Below are positions 1 through 10,700 of a stretch of DNA of 64,000 nucleotides, in pieces (within the stretch, counting starts at the first letter, position 1; each line of letters starts with the position of its first letter). The translations under genes and the position numbers were made by a program. The stretch is from Bugula neritina (lineage: Eukaryota > Bryozoa > Gymnolaemata > Cheilostomatida > Bugulidae): NCBI GenBank assembly GCA_964035545.1, contig OZ037766.1:33337773-33401772 (forward strand), in the 5' to 3' direction. The notes beneath the pieces are model-generated. The model did not search any database. It was not told the origin of the DNA and saw nothing but the letters and a program-made list of their open reading frames with translations.

Positions 1-785
1 AGAAGCCCAGTCCCAAGAGAAGACATCAATTGGCTCCTGTCTATTAGAATGCTGAGCACCTAAACATAAAGAGACAACAATATACTATAGAACATACTGT
101 TATAGACTGTACAGTTATAGAACATACAGTTATAGAACATATACTACACACAAATGGAATTAACAGATATTGCTAAATTTTGAAGTTAAACTGCATTAAG
201 CAAGTGTTACTACTTTGCTTTTCAGATATAAATACTTGAAGAAGATGAATTTGGAAGGGACTGTTATGATGAACTTCCCTCTCTTTATACTCTAGATCTA
301 ACAGCTGATTGAGGCTAATAAAATAAGAGGGCGACTTCTCATGTGCCCAAATAAAATGCAATGCTTAGGATATGCAAAAACAGGATATGAGCATAAATGT
401 TCATACCTGCTACGCCATACGCCAGTAGGAAGCTCCACGTGATAGAGTTGATAAGAAACATCCTCAAGCACAGCTTTGCATGGCCCACGAACAGACAAGC
501 TGCACCACACAGAACTTAAATAAACACAAAAATCTTACAGATTGTGTAAAAACCCCCATGATCAAAGTGTTGATCAATTCAACTAAATTGCGTGCCATTC
601 ATTTAAATGTTTTCCTATATTTTATATTCATACAAGTGTAGCCTAAACAATTCCTAGTCATGTACTATTACCTGCTTGTTAATTGGGTAATAATTCCATA
701 AGAAAAACTCTGAATATTTACCCATGTTGTTTATAAAAATACACTTACATTAGAGTTACACACATTACTGATCTAATAACTATCA
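1..785. other. Left-edge intergenic DNA with a weak exon-like or retroelement scrap
   Basis: This stretch is AT-rich with no confident gene. On the minus strand, 407-499 is open, is preceded by a plausible acceptor (gtggtgcag) and is followed by a plausible donor (gtatga). Read through, it gives a segment containing DVSYQLYHVELPTGVWRSR. The ending, with G-x-W-R and then E-H-L shortly after, resembles the integrase C-terminus of Gypsy elements, so it may be a retroelement remnant. It could also be one exon of a gene lying to the left. Short repeats of 'acagttatagaacata' occur at about 85-145. Confidence 0.25.
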
Positions 786-790
786 GCTTG

Positions 791-1083
791 TGTTGATGAT
801 AGCGTCTGACAATTGACTTAGACCTCAGGCTATCAGCTAAATACTTAATACTAACACTCTGTAGCGATTCAACCTATAACTGTTATAACCCAACACGCTG
901 ATATGTTTGGCTTCCCATCGTCATTCTATTGTTACAAGTACATTCTCTGGCTTATGGTTTGAGACAGATTAAAGATTACTTATCACACGAAACTAACCCA
1001 AACTTTCTTATCACAATACCTGTTTATCCACAAACAATTACAATAACAATTACAAAACATTGTAACACTCACAGACATAAACA
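791..1083 (+). repeat. 5' long terminal repeat
   Basis: This 293-bp LTR begins tgttgatgatagcg and ends gacataaaca, and is identical to the copy at 5309-5601. It should contain the element's promoter and transcript start, but no clear TATA box is visible. Confidence 0.97.
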
Positions 1084-1101
1084 TGGTGCCCCGAGTGAGG
1101 A
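1084..1101 (+). other. Primer-binding site of the retrotransposon
   Basis: Directly after the LTR lies tggtgccccgagtgagg. The leading TGG pairs with the CCA end of a tRNA, as expected for minus-strand priming. The tRNA species could not be assigned by eye. Confidence 0.75.
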
Positions 1102-1179
1102 AGTTATCACACTGAACGCTACCTATAGTACAGCTAGTTCCTGATAACTGATACAAGATAAGAAATAGTTATTGTAAAC

Positions 1180-4100
1180 ATGGCAACTGCACAAGATTTC
1201 CTTATGCCCAAACCCCTGCAAGATGGTGCAGAGTTGTCCACCCAATGGTCCCGCTTCAAAGAAGAATTCGACTATTACCTAATAGCTGCAGAAAAATCTG
1301 ACAAAGAGGATAAAATAAAAATAGCCATTCTACTGCGGACCATTGGACCAAGAGGTGTAGACATATTCAAAAGTTTCAAGTTTGGGGAAGGAGAATCTAA
1401 AGATGTTTACAAGGATGTCCTAGGAAAATTTGACAACTTTTGTAAAAAGACCTCCAACAAAATAATCAAAAGACATCAACTGCTATCGACAAAACAGGAA
1501 TGCTTATCAATAGATGAGTATGTCACCAACTTACATAAGATCGCCAGAGAATGTGACCTTGGTGACATGTACGATGACTTTTTTATGCAGGCCTTACTTC
1601 TTGGCATCAACGACGAACAACTGCGGAGAAAACTGTTCGAGGAGTCAGAAAACATAGACCTCGAAAAAGCTATTAAAAAGTGCAAATTGGCTGAGAGCTC
1701 TCAGAGTGATATGAAGGCTATTAAAGCGGAAGGAGAATCAATTCATATGCTTGGTCACAAGCCCACTAAAGCAAACAAAAGTGTTAAACAGTACTTACAC
1801 ACAACTGACAAGGAAGCGAATAATCCTACTAAATCTAACTGTGGAAACTGTGGCAATTCTCATCCTCCTCGCAAATGCCCAGCATATGGCAAACAGTGCA
1901 GTAACTGCAAGAAATTCAACCACTTCAGAGCGGTCTGCAGATCCAAGAGAAACGGCAGAATAAATGCAGTCGCTGAACACATAGCTTCTGACGAGAGCAG
2001 TGATTCAGAATCTCTTATGTACATACAAGTGGTAAAGAAAGGAAAGCGACTCACTGCCAACATCGATACTAGATCTAGGAATAAGCGTGCCAAAATAGAA
2101 TATCAGCTAGACACAGGAGCCTCGTGCAACATATTAAATCAAAAAGATTATCTGGCTTGTGGAGCACCGGCACTGAGTCAAAAGAAACTACCCAACCTTC
2201 AACTATATGATGGCACTCATACCAGAACCACAAGGCTCTGCGAACTGAGACTAACAGGCAAAACATTTCGATTCTATGTAGTCAAGACTGGCAACATGAG
2301 TTTACTCTCTCTGGACACGTGCTTAGAACTTGGGCTACTATCCATCAATAATGAATGGGTAAACCTCATATCACCACCCGAACACCCAGATGTAGATCAG
2401 CTCATCCAGGAATATGGGTTGATCTTTGAGGGTGTTGGTTGTCTTCCGGGAGAATATCACATTGAAGTAGACCCGAATGTATCCCCTACCCAGTCAATCA
2501 ACAGAAAAGTGGCCTTATCGATGAGACAGGACCTAAAAGACAAACTGGAATCGTTGGCTGACAACAAGATTATAGCCAAAGTAGACTATCCAACCCCCTG
2601 GATCAGCAACACACTGGCCCGAAGAAAGCCCAATGGAAAGCTCCGAGTATGTATCGACCCTGCCAACTTGAACAAGGCCATAAAGAGGAACCACTATCCA
2701 ATGCCCACATTGGAGGATGTACTGCCAGAATTAGATGGAGCCAAAATTTTTTCGCTATGTGATGCAAAGGATGGTTTCCTTCAAGTCAAGCTGGACAGTG
2801 AATCAAGTGATCTCACTACATTCTGGACGCCGTATGGGAAGTACAAGTGGTTACGGATGCCGTTTGGCTTATCTTCAAGCCCAGAGGAATTTCAGCGCCG
2901 GCTATCAGACGCTCTTGCAGGCTTAGACGGAACCATGATAGTGGCTGATGACATCCTTGTATATGGTAAAGGGGCCACTATGGAAGAAGCCCAACTAGAT
3001 CACAACAACAATCTAAGGAAACTCTTTGAGAGGGCTCGGGAAACAAACCTGAAACTGAATAGAGACAAATGCAGATTTCTCTTGAGTGAACTACAATACA
3101 TTGGCCACATCATTTCAAGCGAGGGTGTGAAGAAAGACCCTAAGAAAACCAGCGCGATCCAGGACATGAACACACCAACTGACGGAGAGGGAGTTCGCAG
3201 GTTCCTAGGTCACATTAACTACCTGTCAAAGTTCATTCCCAACTGTTCGGCCGAAACAGAACCTCTACGAAGACTCATTGGGACGACAAAAGTCGATTTC
3301 AGCTGGGGAGAAGACCAAGAGAGAGCATTTAAAAAGTTCAAACAATTGGCGGTGGACGATGTTACCCTACAATACTTCAAGGTTAACAAGCCGGTAATTG
3401 TACAAGCGGATGCCTCTACTGAAGGATTAGGGGCAGCCCTAATACAAGGTGGCAGACCAGTGGCTTACGCATCAAGAAGTCTCTCAGAGAGTGAAAAAAA
3501 TTATGCTCCTATTGAGCTTGAACTACTAGCCATTGTATTTGCAATGACAAGATTTGACCAGTTTGTGTTCGGCAATCCTAATATAACTATACACACCGAC
3601 CATGAACCACTGATACCAATTTTCAGAAAGTCTCTGCTCCGGGCTCCCAAACGATTGCAAGCGATGATGCTAGCCCTTCAGCGATACCCAGCCAAGGTTG
3701 AACATAGACCGGGAGCACAACAGGTCACTGCAGACATGCTGTCAAGGTCGCCCACCGAGAGGGCCGAGGAAGGAGATACTCCCGTAGGTCAGATATTTCA
3801 AATAGCGTCCTTCCTTTCTGATTTAGACATCACAAATCCACAGGAAGACTTACCAGTATCTAACCCTACCTATCAAGATATCAAAGATGCTACTCTTGGA
3901 GATCACGTACTCCAAGCAATCCAACAGTTAATTGTCAAAGGATGGCCCATAAAGCCAACTGAGCTACCAGAAGACTTGCGGGCATTCTACCATGTTAAAG
4001 ATGAACTAGCAACTTTAGATGGAGTCATCTATCGAGGACCTCAATTAGTAATTCCAAAATCCTACAGACCAGTCATACTGAAGAAATTACATCTCAGCCA

Positions 4101-5178
4101 TCAAGGAACAGCAGCTACCCTTCGAAGAGCACGGTCTTGTGTATACTGGCCACAAATGTCAAATGATATCTCCTGTCACATTAATCAGTGTGTAGCTTGC
4201 GCATATGATGCTCCTAGTCAACAGAAAGAAACCATTCAACACCATGATATACCAGCAATCCCATGGTGCAAAGTCGGAATGGATTTGTTCTCCTTCAAAC
4301 AGCAAGACTACTTGGTCATTGTGGACTACTTCAGTGATTTCTTTGAATGCGAAGGATTAAAGGAAGCAACTTCAAAAGCTGTCATCAAAGCCAGCAAAAG
4401 AGCTTTTGCCAGATTTGGAATCCCAGAAGTGGTTCATTCAGACAATGGCCCACAATTCACCTCCTCAGAATTTACACAGTTTCGTAAAGAATGGGGTTTT
4501 CACCATACGACTAGTTCCCCAAGACACCCACAATCTAATGGGAAGGCGGAAGCAGCAGTCAAAGTTATAAAGAGACTATTTCGGAGATCCGAAGACCCAT
4601 TTTTAGCCTTACTGGAACTTAGAAACACTCCAACAGCTGGCATGTCCTCGAGTCCAATAGAACGGATCCTCGGAAGACCAACACGCTCACTGTTGCCTAC
4701 TGGTCACAGCATCTCCAAGCAAACACAAAATGAAAACGCTCTCAGAGAAAAGGCTGCAAAGAAACTCATCACGCAGAAGAGCTACAACAAATCTGCTAAA
4801 GACCTCATGCCGCTAACAACGGGTTTACCTGTGCTTATCAGAGACACAGCCAACATGAAGAACAAGTGGAACCGAGGCAAAGTTCTGGAAATGCTCTCAG
4901 ACAGATCTTACTCAGTGCTTAATGAAGAAACTGGAAACATTATCAGACGAACCCGAACAGACCTACAACAGCTACCCAGAGAACAACTTACTACAGCCGC
5001 CGAGGTCCAGCCAGTAATTACACCAACCAATTCTACTGAGGAACAACCACCTAGTCCACCAGAAGGCACTCTAAACAGATCTGACCCTGATCAAAGTCTA
5101 GAGCGATTAAACATACACACCCGCCCAGTGAGAGAAAGGAAAATGCCTCCGAAATACCAGGACTATGTGTTGGAGTAG
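1180..5178 (+). CDS. Gag-Pol polyprotein of a Ty3/Gypsy retrotransposon
   Basis: One frame of 1332 residues carries all functions needed for copying and integration. Gag occupies roughly residues 1-260 and ends in paired CCHC-type knuckles starting near C221. The aspartic protease has LDTGAS at D311. Reverse transcriptase has VADD at residues 588-591 in place of the usual YVDD or FVDD. RNase H starts around QADAS (D744) and includes TDHEPL. Integrase has an HHCC-type zinc region and a DD35E triad at D1035, D1088 and E1124. Gag and Pol are fused without a stop or frameshift. The start was chosen as the first ATG after the leader, about 96 bases past the primer site. No premature stop or missing catalytic residue was found. 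Confidence 0.95.
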   Translation: MATAQDFLMPKPLQDGAELSTQWSRFKEEFDYYLIAAEKSDKEDKIKIAILLRTIGPRGVDIFKSFKFGEGESKDVYKDVLGKFDNFCKKTSNKIIKRHQLLSTKQECLSIDEYVTNLHKIARECDLGDMYDDFFMQALLLGINDEQLRRKLFEESENIDLEKAIKKCKLAESSQSDMKAIKAEGESIHMLGHKPTKANKSVKQYLHTTDKEANNPTKSNCGNCGNSHPPRKCPAYGKQCSNCKKFNHFRAVCRSKRNGRINAVAEHIASDESSDSESLMYIQVVKKGKRLTANIDTRSRNKRAKIEYQLDTGASCNILNQKDYLACGAPALSQKKLPNLQLYDGTHTRTTRLCELRLTGKTFRFYVVKTGNMSLLSLDTCLELGLLSINNEWVNLISPPEHPDVDQLIQEYGLIFEGVGCLPGEYHIEVDPNVSPTQSINRKVALSMRQDLKDKLESLADNKIIAKVDYPTPWISNTLARRKPNGKLRVCIDPANLNKAIKRNHYPMPTLEDVLPELDGAKIFSLCDAKDGFLQVKLDSESSDLTTFWTPYGKYKWLRMPFGLSSSPEEFQRRLSDALAGLDGTMIVADDILVYGKGATMEEAQLDHNNNLRKLFERARETNLKLNRDKCRFLLSELQYIGHIISSEGVKKDPKKTSAIQDMNTPTDGEGVRRFLGHINYLSKFIPNCSAETEPLRRLIGTTKVDFSWGEDQERAFKKFKQLAVDDVTLQYFKVNKPVIVQADASTEGLGAALIQGGRPVAYASRSLSESEKNYAPIELELLAIVFAMTRFDQFVFGNPNITIHTDHEPLIPIFRKSLLRAPKRLQAMMLALQRYPAKVEHRPGAQQVTADMLSRSPTERAEEGDTPVGQIFQIASFLSDLDITNPQEDLPVSNPTYQDIKDATLGDHVLQAIQQLIVKGWPIKPTELPEDLRAFYHVKDELATLDGVIYRGPQLVIPKSYRPVILKKLHLSHQGTAATLRRARSCVYWPQMSNDISCHINQCVACAYDAPSQQKETIQHHDIPAIPWCKVGMDLFSFKQQDYLVIVDYFSDFFECEGLKEATSKAVIKASKRAFARFGIPEVVHSDNGPQFTSSEFTQFRKEWGFHHTTSSPRHPQSNGKAEAAVKVIKRLFRRSEDPFLALLELRNTPTAGMSSSPIERILGRPTRSLLPTGHSISKQTQNENALREKAAKKLITQKSYNKSAKDLMPLTTGLPVLIRDTANMKNKWNRGKVLEMLSDRSYSVLNEETGNIIRRTRTDLQQLPREQLTTAAEVQPVITPTNSTEEQPPSPPEGTLNRSDPDQSLERLNIHTRPVRERKMPPKYQDYVLE

Positions 5179-5291
5179 CCCATGATCTAGACTAACTAAG
5201 CTTTTATCGTATCAACCCTTTAGCTACTAAAACTATATTGACCTAATCAATTATAATATATTCATTACATTCTCAAACTTATACCAACTTT

Positions 5292-5308
5292 TGTAAAAGA
5301 AAAGGAGA
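5292..5308 (+). other. Polypurine tract
   Basis: The purine-rich run gtaaaagaaaaggaga abuts the 3' LTR and is the expected primer for plus-strand DNA synthesis. Confidence 0.8.
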
Positions 5309-5601
5309 TGTTGATGATAGCGTCTGACAATTGACTTAGACCTCAGGCTATCAGCTAAATACTTAATACTAACACTCTGTAGCGATTCAACCTATAACTG
5401 TTATAACCCAACACGCTGATATGTTTGGCTTCCCATCGTCATTCTATTGTTACAAGTACATTCTCTGGCTTATGGTTTGAGACAGATTAAAGATTACTTA
5501 TCACACGAAACTAACCCAAACTTTCTTATCACAATACCTGTTTATCCACAAACAATTACAATAACAATTACAAAACATTGTAACACTCACAGACATAAAC
5601 A
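5309..5601 (+). repeat. 3' long terminal repeat
   Basis: This 293-bp LTR is identical by eye to 791-1083. It is followed by GCTTG, the second copy of the target-site duplication. Confidence 0.97.
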
Positions 5602-6366
5602 GCTTGCTTTTTTAACTTTAAACATGACTCAGTCAGTACAGATGTCAACATAAACTACTAATATTTACAATATTAAAAAAATTATTTTACTAATACATTA
5701 CATGAGAACAACAAGCAATAACTATAAAACGCCTGTCGATTATGATCATGAATTATAACATGATCATGAATAGAGCTAGCCATCGCAAAATAATTATGAT
5801 TATAAGTATCACTATCAATATCATAATCATATCCATTATCATTATGATTACCATTACGATTAGTATTACGTTAATGATTATGACATAGTCATACTAGTAG
5901 TAGTACTAGTAGTACACTTACAGTAGACGTAGCGGTAGTACTAGTAGTAGTTCAAGTTGTACTCATTTCAGTCATAGTCATAGTCCAAGTCATAGCGTCA
6001 CTAGCCCGAACGTTCGCTGTCAGTGAATGTGATACTCATACTGAGTCTGATAGTCATAACTCATAACAATAACATTAAGTTTAACTATCAGTATCACTAT
6101 GAGTATGAGTAAACTAGTATTAAATTCAAATCGGTCAATAAACACTCGATCTGCTAAGAGAGGAGAACCAACATCAATTTCTGCATCCTCACAGACCTTT
6201 CACAACAGTTTTCTCCCTCGAAGCATCAGAGATTTGAGGATACCACCTCATAACACAAACTCAGCTTAGCTATGTGCTAAAACCCCTTTACATTACAATT
6301 AAAATATCCAAACTTAGCTACATGCTAGAACAGATACATTTCAACACATGGTAAACCCAAACAAAA

Positions 6367-6563
6367 ACAACATAAGAGGCACTCATAATTTTGCGCCTGT
6401 AGGTGTTAGCAGAGTGTTCTAATTTTTACGAGGTGAGTTACGAGGTGAGTTAGTACTACAATTATTAATTGTAGTACTAACTCACCTCGTAACTCACCTC
6501 GTAAAAATTAGAACACTCTGCTAACACCTACAGGCGCAAAATTATGAGTGCCTCTTATGTTGT
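6367..6563. repeat. Large perfect palindrome, 98-base arms
   Basis: The two arms are exact reverse complements around a single central base at 6465 (local sequence caattattaattg). Each arm contains a short direct duplication, acgaggtgagtt twice. The arms run from about caacataagaggc to gcctcttatgttg. It can form a very long hairpin. No terminal target duplication or coding capacity was found. Confidence 0.95.
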
Positions 6564-6573
6564 GATAAATATA

Positions 6574-6656
6574 CGCAATAAATATGATTGTGATTGCTGA
6601 TGAGCATTTTAATTGAATTAAAATGCTCATCAGCAATCACAATCATATTTATTGCG
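6574..6656. repeat. Second perfect palindrome, 41-base arms
   Basis: The arms match exactly around one central base at 6615 (tttaattgaattaaa). The outer ends are cgcaataaatatg and catatttattgcg. It lies only ten bases from the larger palindrome but is unrelated to it in sequence. Confidence 0.95.
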
Positions 6657-6847
6657 ATTAATATCATTATTGATAAAATTATCTTACATCAAAATTAAAT
6701 TCAAATTATCGAAGCTCTGCTACCTAATTGAGTATTTTATCTATGTATTACTATTACTATTACTATAACAAGTACAACCTAGATGAAAGTACGCACTCTC
6801 GCCTAATCCCTTTCTTGATTTTGTACACCAAAATCAAACCGGATACT

Positions 6848-6890
6848 ATCAAAGGGTTAAAGTTCACGATGTAGAACAACCACATCAAAG
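6848..6890 (+). promoter_or_regulatory. Possible TCF/LEF and nuclear-receptor sites upstream of dixin
   Basis: Two ATCAAAG motifs, the TCF/LEF core, lie at 6848-6854 and 6884-6890. Between them gggttaaagttca (6854-6866) resembles a DR1 half-site pair. Dixin is a Wnt-pathway protein, so TCF sites would fit feedback control. Such short motifs also arise by chance. Confidence 0.25.
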
Positions 6891-7705
6891 CTGCAGGGCT
6901 CGCTAGCTCAACAAGACCGCAGTAATGTTTCTGCAGTTGGATGAGTTGTCCAATATTTAAACGTAGGCGGGGCTACTGTCCGTTTCTATTGCCAAGTGAA
7001 TTCTCGAGTATGAATTATTGAATATGATTATGAGTTGCAATGCTATGACTATCACTATGAGAATAAATGTAGTATAAGTATTAATTACCAATGAATAACT
7101 AGTACTACAGCTGCATGATGTTGATAATGATTTCAAGTCTCTAAATATAGCTGTTCTATATAATGTTATTCTTTATTACTTTATTAATATTATGAGTTGT
7201 CAGTTGTAAACTCATAAACTTAAAGTACTACTACTAGTACTACTAGTAACTAGTACTAAGACTGTACTAGTAGTAGTACTAGTACTACTACTGGTAGTAC
7301 TACTAGTACTAGTAGTAGTAGTACTAGTCGTAGTAATACCTATGATATAAATTTTAAATAAATTGCTAAGATTTGCTTAAATTTTTGAATGAATTTGATT
7401 AGATCTGCCCTAAAACTCATAATTAAAATTTTGATCTATTATAATAATAATTAATATTTATGTTTAATCATTAATGCTCATTTTACTATTAGTATTAGGC
7501 TATTACTAGTAATAGTAATACTATTACTATTATTGTTACAAGTAATGTAGCAGACCGACTATAATGATAATGTATGCACCAAAAAACAAATTCGAGCAAA
7601 AACTTGCATCTGATTTTGAAATTGTATATATAATAGAATGTATAATATATTATTAAGAATTTTCTCCTGTAGAATAGAGTTTTTATTTCCTGTAGTTGAA
7701 ATGCC

Positions 7706-10700
7706 ATGCAGTTTGACGGCAGCTCTCCCCGTAAACCTGTGTCAGCCACCCACTCCCCTGGCAGCAGGTCTTGGAGTGAGTGGACGCAGCAACTGCAGGC
7801 ATATGTAGCCTGGGTGAACTCACAGCTGAGGAAGAAGCCGGGCACTAAAGAGGTAGGTTGACAAGTTCACAGGCTATGTTATATGTTATACAGTATATAC
7901 TATGTTATACAGTGTAATATACTATGTTATACAGTATACACTATGTCATACAGTATACACTATGTTATACAGTATATACTATGTTATACAGTATATACTA
8001 TGTTATACAGTATATACTCTGTTATACAGTATATACTCTGTTATACAGTATATACTCTGTTATACAGTATATACTCTATCATACAGTATACACTATGTTA
8101 TACAGTATATACTCTGTTATACCGTATATACTATGTTATACAGTATATACTGCACTATTTATATACATAGTGTATAGTCACTGTATAATCATACGCTCTC
8201 TATTCACCTCATAAAGGTGAAGGACTTACGTAGAGAGTTGCAAGACGGCACCATATTGGTCGAACTGATTGAGATTGTAGCCAACGAGAAGATCCCTGGA
8301 ACCCATAGTTCTCCTGCTAACTCTCTGGAGATGAAGGAAAATATTGAGAGAGTTCTGCAGTTTATGAGATCTCGTAAGTTGACTTCGTCTCAGTAAACAG
8401 TACGTGTGTATTATATGTGTCGCAGGTAAAATATACTCAGTAGTTTTATATATGCAGGTAAAATAGACTCAATAGTTTCATATATGCAGGTAAAATATAC
8501 TCAGTAGTTTCATATATACAGGTAAAATAGACTCAATAGTTTCATATATTTAGGTAAAATAAAGATGCATCAAATCAGAAGCATAGACATTGTTGAGGGA
8601 AATATGAAGTCTATTATGAGACTAATACTGGCTTTGGCAGCACATTTCAAGGTCAGTTAAAGGTTACAGGAAACTGCATGACTTGCAGTTTCCTTCATTC
8701 AATCAGTTTTATGTTGTGTGAATTCCCGTGATGTTATTTATTATGTAATCAGAGAAATGTAGCTGGTTGTAAGTTTTACTTCTGAGAAGCTAGCAGAAGA
8801 ATTCTCAACATAAAGTAGCATCATTTCTATCTTCTCTACAGCCAAGTAGCGTCAAGCAATCCGCTAACCAATCCAGCAAAAGTTCAAGGTCACTCGGCAT
8901 CGCCCAGGAGGCAGCGTCAGCTCTGGCAAGTATCCGCAAGGATGCAGAGAGTATCAAAAGGAAGATGCACAGACCAGCCAGTCTGAGGAAATCAGATGTG
9001 GAGGGTCGGCCGACTATTAACAGGTGAGTTCTTCCTTCTTCTCTCTGTATCCTCCCTCTCCCTCTCCTTCTCCCTCTCCCTCTCCCTCTCCCTCTCCCTC
9101 TCCCTCTCCCTCTCCCTCTCCCTCTCCCTCTCCCTCTCCCTCTCCCTCTCCCTCCCCCTCCCCCTCCCCCTCCCCCTCCCCCTCCCCCTCCCCCTCCCCC
9201 TCCCCCTCCCCCTCCCCCTCCCCCTCCCCCTCCCCCTCCCCCTCCCCCTCCCCCTCCCCCTCCCCCTCCCCCTCCCCCTCCCCCTCCCCCTCCCCCTCCC
9301 CCTCCCCCTCCCCCTCCCCCTCCCCCTCCCCCTCCCCCTCCCCCTCCCCCTCCCCCTCCCCCTCCCCCTCCCCCTCCCCCTCCCCCTTCCCTCTCCCCCT
9401 CCCTCTCTCTCTCTCTCTCTATATATATACTCTACAGTCTACACTACATACACTTCATGCACTGTATACTCCGTTACTATCTCTGCTTGCAGACGTCTGG
9501 CGTATGACCAGGCTGATGTCGCTGATCTGACAGGAAGTCAGCCTCCAACGGATGTCGCTGCCTCTCCAAGGTCATCAGTCAGGAGTGTGACTCCTAAATC
9601 TAGTCTGGACAGCGAATCAGAAGGTTTGTTACTCATCAACAGTCAGTTAAAGCTCTTGTAGCTCAGTTGAATTCTGGGAATGTTAGTCTGTCATTTGTTC
9701 TTATGTTCACAATGTCTACATGAGACTGTTTAAGTTCTCATCCCATCTGTCATATAAATCTGCTCCCTACCTGCTTCCCTCTCCCTACCTGCTTCCCTCT
9801 CCCTACCTGCTTCCCTCTCCCTACCTGCTTCCCTCTCCCTACCTGCTTCCCTCTCCCTACCTGCTTCCCTCTCCCTACCTGCTTCCCTCTCCCTACCTGC
9901 TTCCCTCTCCCTACCTGCTTCCCTCTCCCTACCTGCTTCCCTCTCCCTACCTGCTTCCCTCTCCCTACCTGCTTCCCTCTCCCTACCTGCTTCCCTCTCC
10001 CTACCTGCTTCCCTCTCCCTACCTGCTTCCCTCTCCCTACCTGCTTCCCTCTCCCTACCTGCTTCCCTCTCCCTACCTGCTTCCCTCTCCCTACCTGCTT
10101 CCCTCTCCCTACCTGCTTCCCTCTCCCTACCTGCTTCCCTCTCCCTACCTGCTTCCCTCTCCCTACCTGCTTCCCTCTCCCTACCTGCTTCCCTCTCCCT
10201 ACCTGCTTCCCTCTCCCTACCTGCTTCCCTCTCCCTACCTGCTTCCCTCTCCCTACCTGCTTCCCTCTCCCTACCTGCTTCCCTCTCCCTACCTGCTTCC
10301 CTCTCCCTACCTGCTTCCCTCTCCCTGGTAGACCAATTAGAGACTGTGTTGTGATGTGTTGCTAGGAGACCTAGTAGACCGGTACAGCAGTCTCTTAGAA
10401 GATGTGCAGGAGTCCCAGTGTGCCCTGATAGACGAGACAAAGGACGCCCACGCTCTCCTAGTTGACTTACAGAACCTCCTACTCAACGGAGAGGATGACT
10501 TGGAGCTCAGTCTAGACATGTCTCAGAACTCAGGCAATCAGGAGCAGGTAACTCTATACATACACATGCTATACTCACACATGCTATACTTACACATGCT
10601 ATACTAACACATGCTATACATACACATGCTATACTTACACATGCTATACTTACACATGCTATACTTACACATGCTATACATACACATGCTATACTTACAC

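Larger units (their letters stand above)
786..5606 (+). mobile_element. Intact Ty3/Gypsy LTR retrotransposon with 5-bp target duplication
   Basis: The element proper spans 791-5601 (4811 bp). It has two 293-bp LTRs that match at every base, begin TGTT and end AACA. The direct repeat GCTTG flanks it at 786-790 and 5602-5606 as the target-site duplication. A primer-binding site starts right after the 5' LTR and a purine tract lies just before the 3' LTR. A single uninterrupted Gag-Pol frame fills most of the interior. Domain order is protease, reverse transcriptase, RNase H, integrase, which is the Ty3/Gypsy order. The protein resembles the Mag/K02A2.6-like group by recollection only. No env frame and no chromodomain are seen. 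Identical LTRs and an intact frame imply a very recent insertion that may still be competent. Confidence 0.97.
5607..7690. other. Intergenic DNA upstream of dixin
   Basis: This is AT-rich DNA with imperfect runs of tagtagtac/actagtagt near 5890-5960 and 7220-7335, and two big palindromes at 6367-6656. The segment 6780-7010 is less AT-rich and contains ggcggggc near 6967. It may hold the dixin promoter and a noncoding first exon, because the first coding exon is preceded by an acceptor (tttatttcctgtag, ending about 7695). No coding sequence was recognised. Confidence 0.5.

Noticed and set aside
2941-2952. VADD taken as a broken reverse-transcriptase active site
   Set aside because: Both catalytic aspartates are kept, and the rest of the element is intact, so it is a natural variant.
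7495-7845. Minus-strand 116-codon frame
   Set aside because: It is the antisense of dixin exon 1, whose plus-strand CH-domain codons are clearly conserved.
8996-9661. Long Ser-Pro and Leu-Pro open frames
   Set aside because: They are translations of the hexamer array in dixin intron 4; exon borders on both sides exclude coding.
9720-10440. Repetitive frames on both strands of the 18-bp array
   Set aside because: The period divisible by three keeps frames open by chance; they lie in dixin intron 5.
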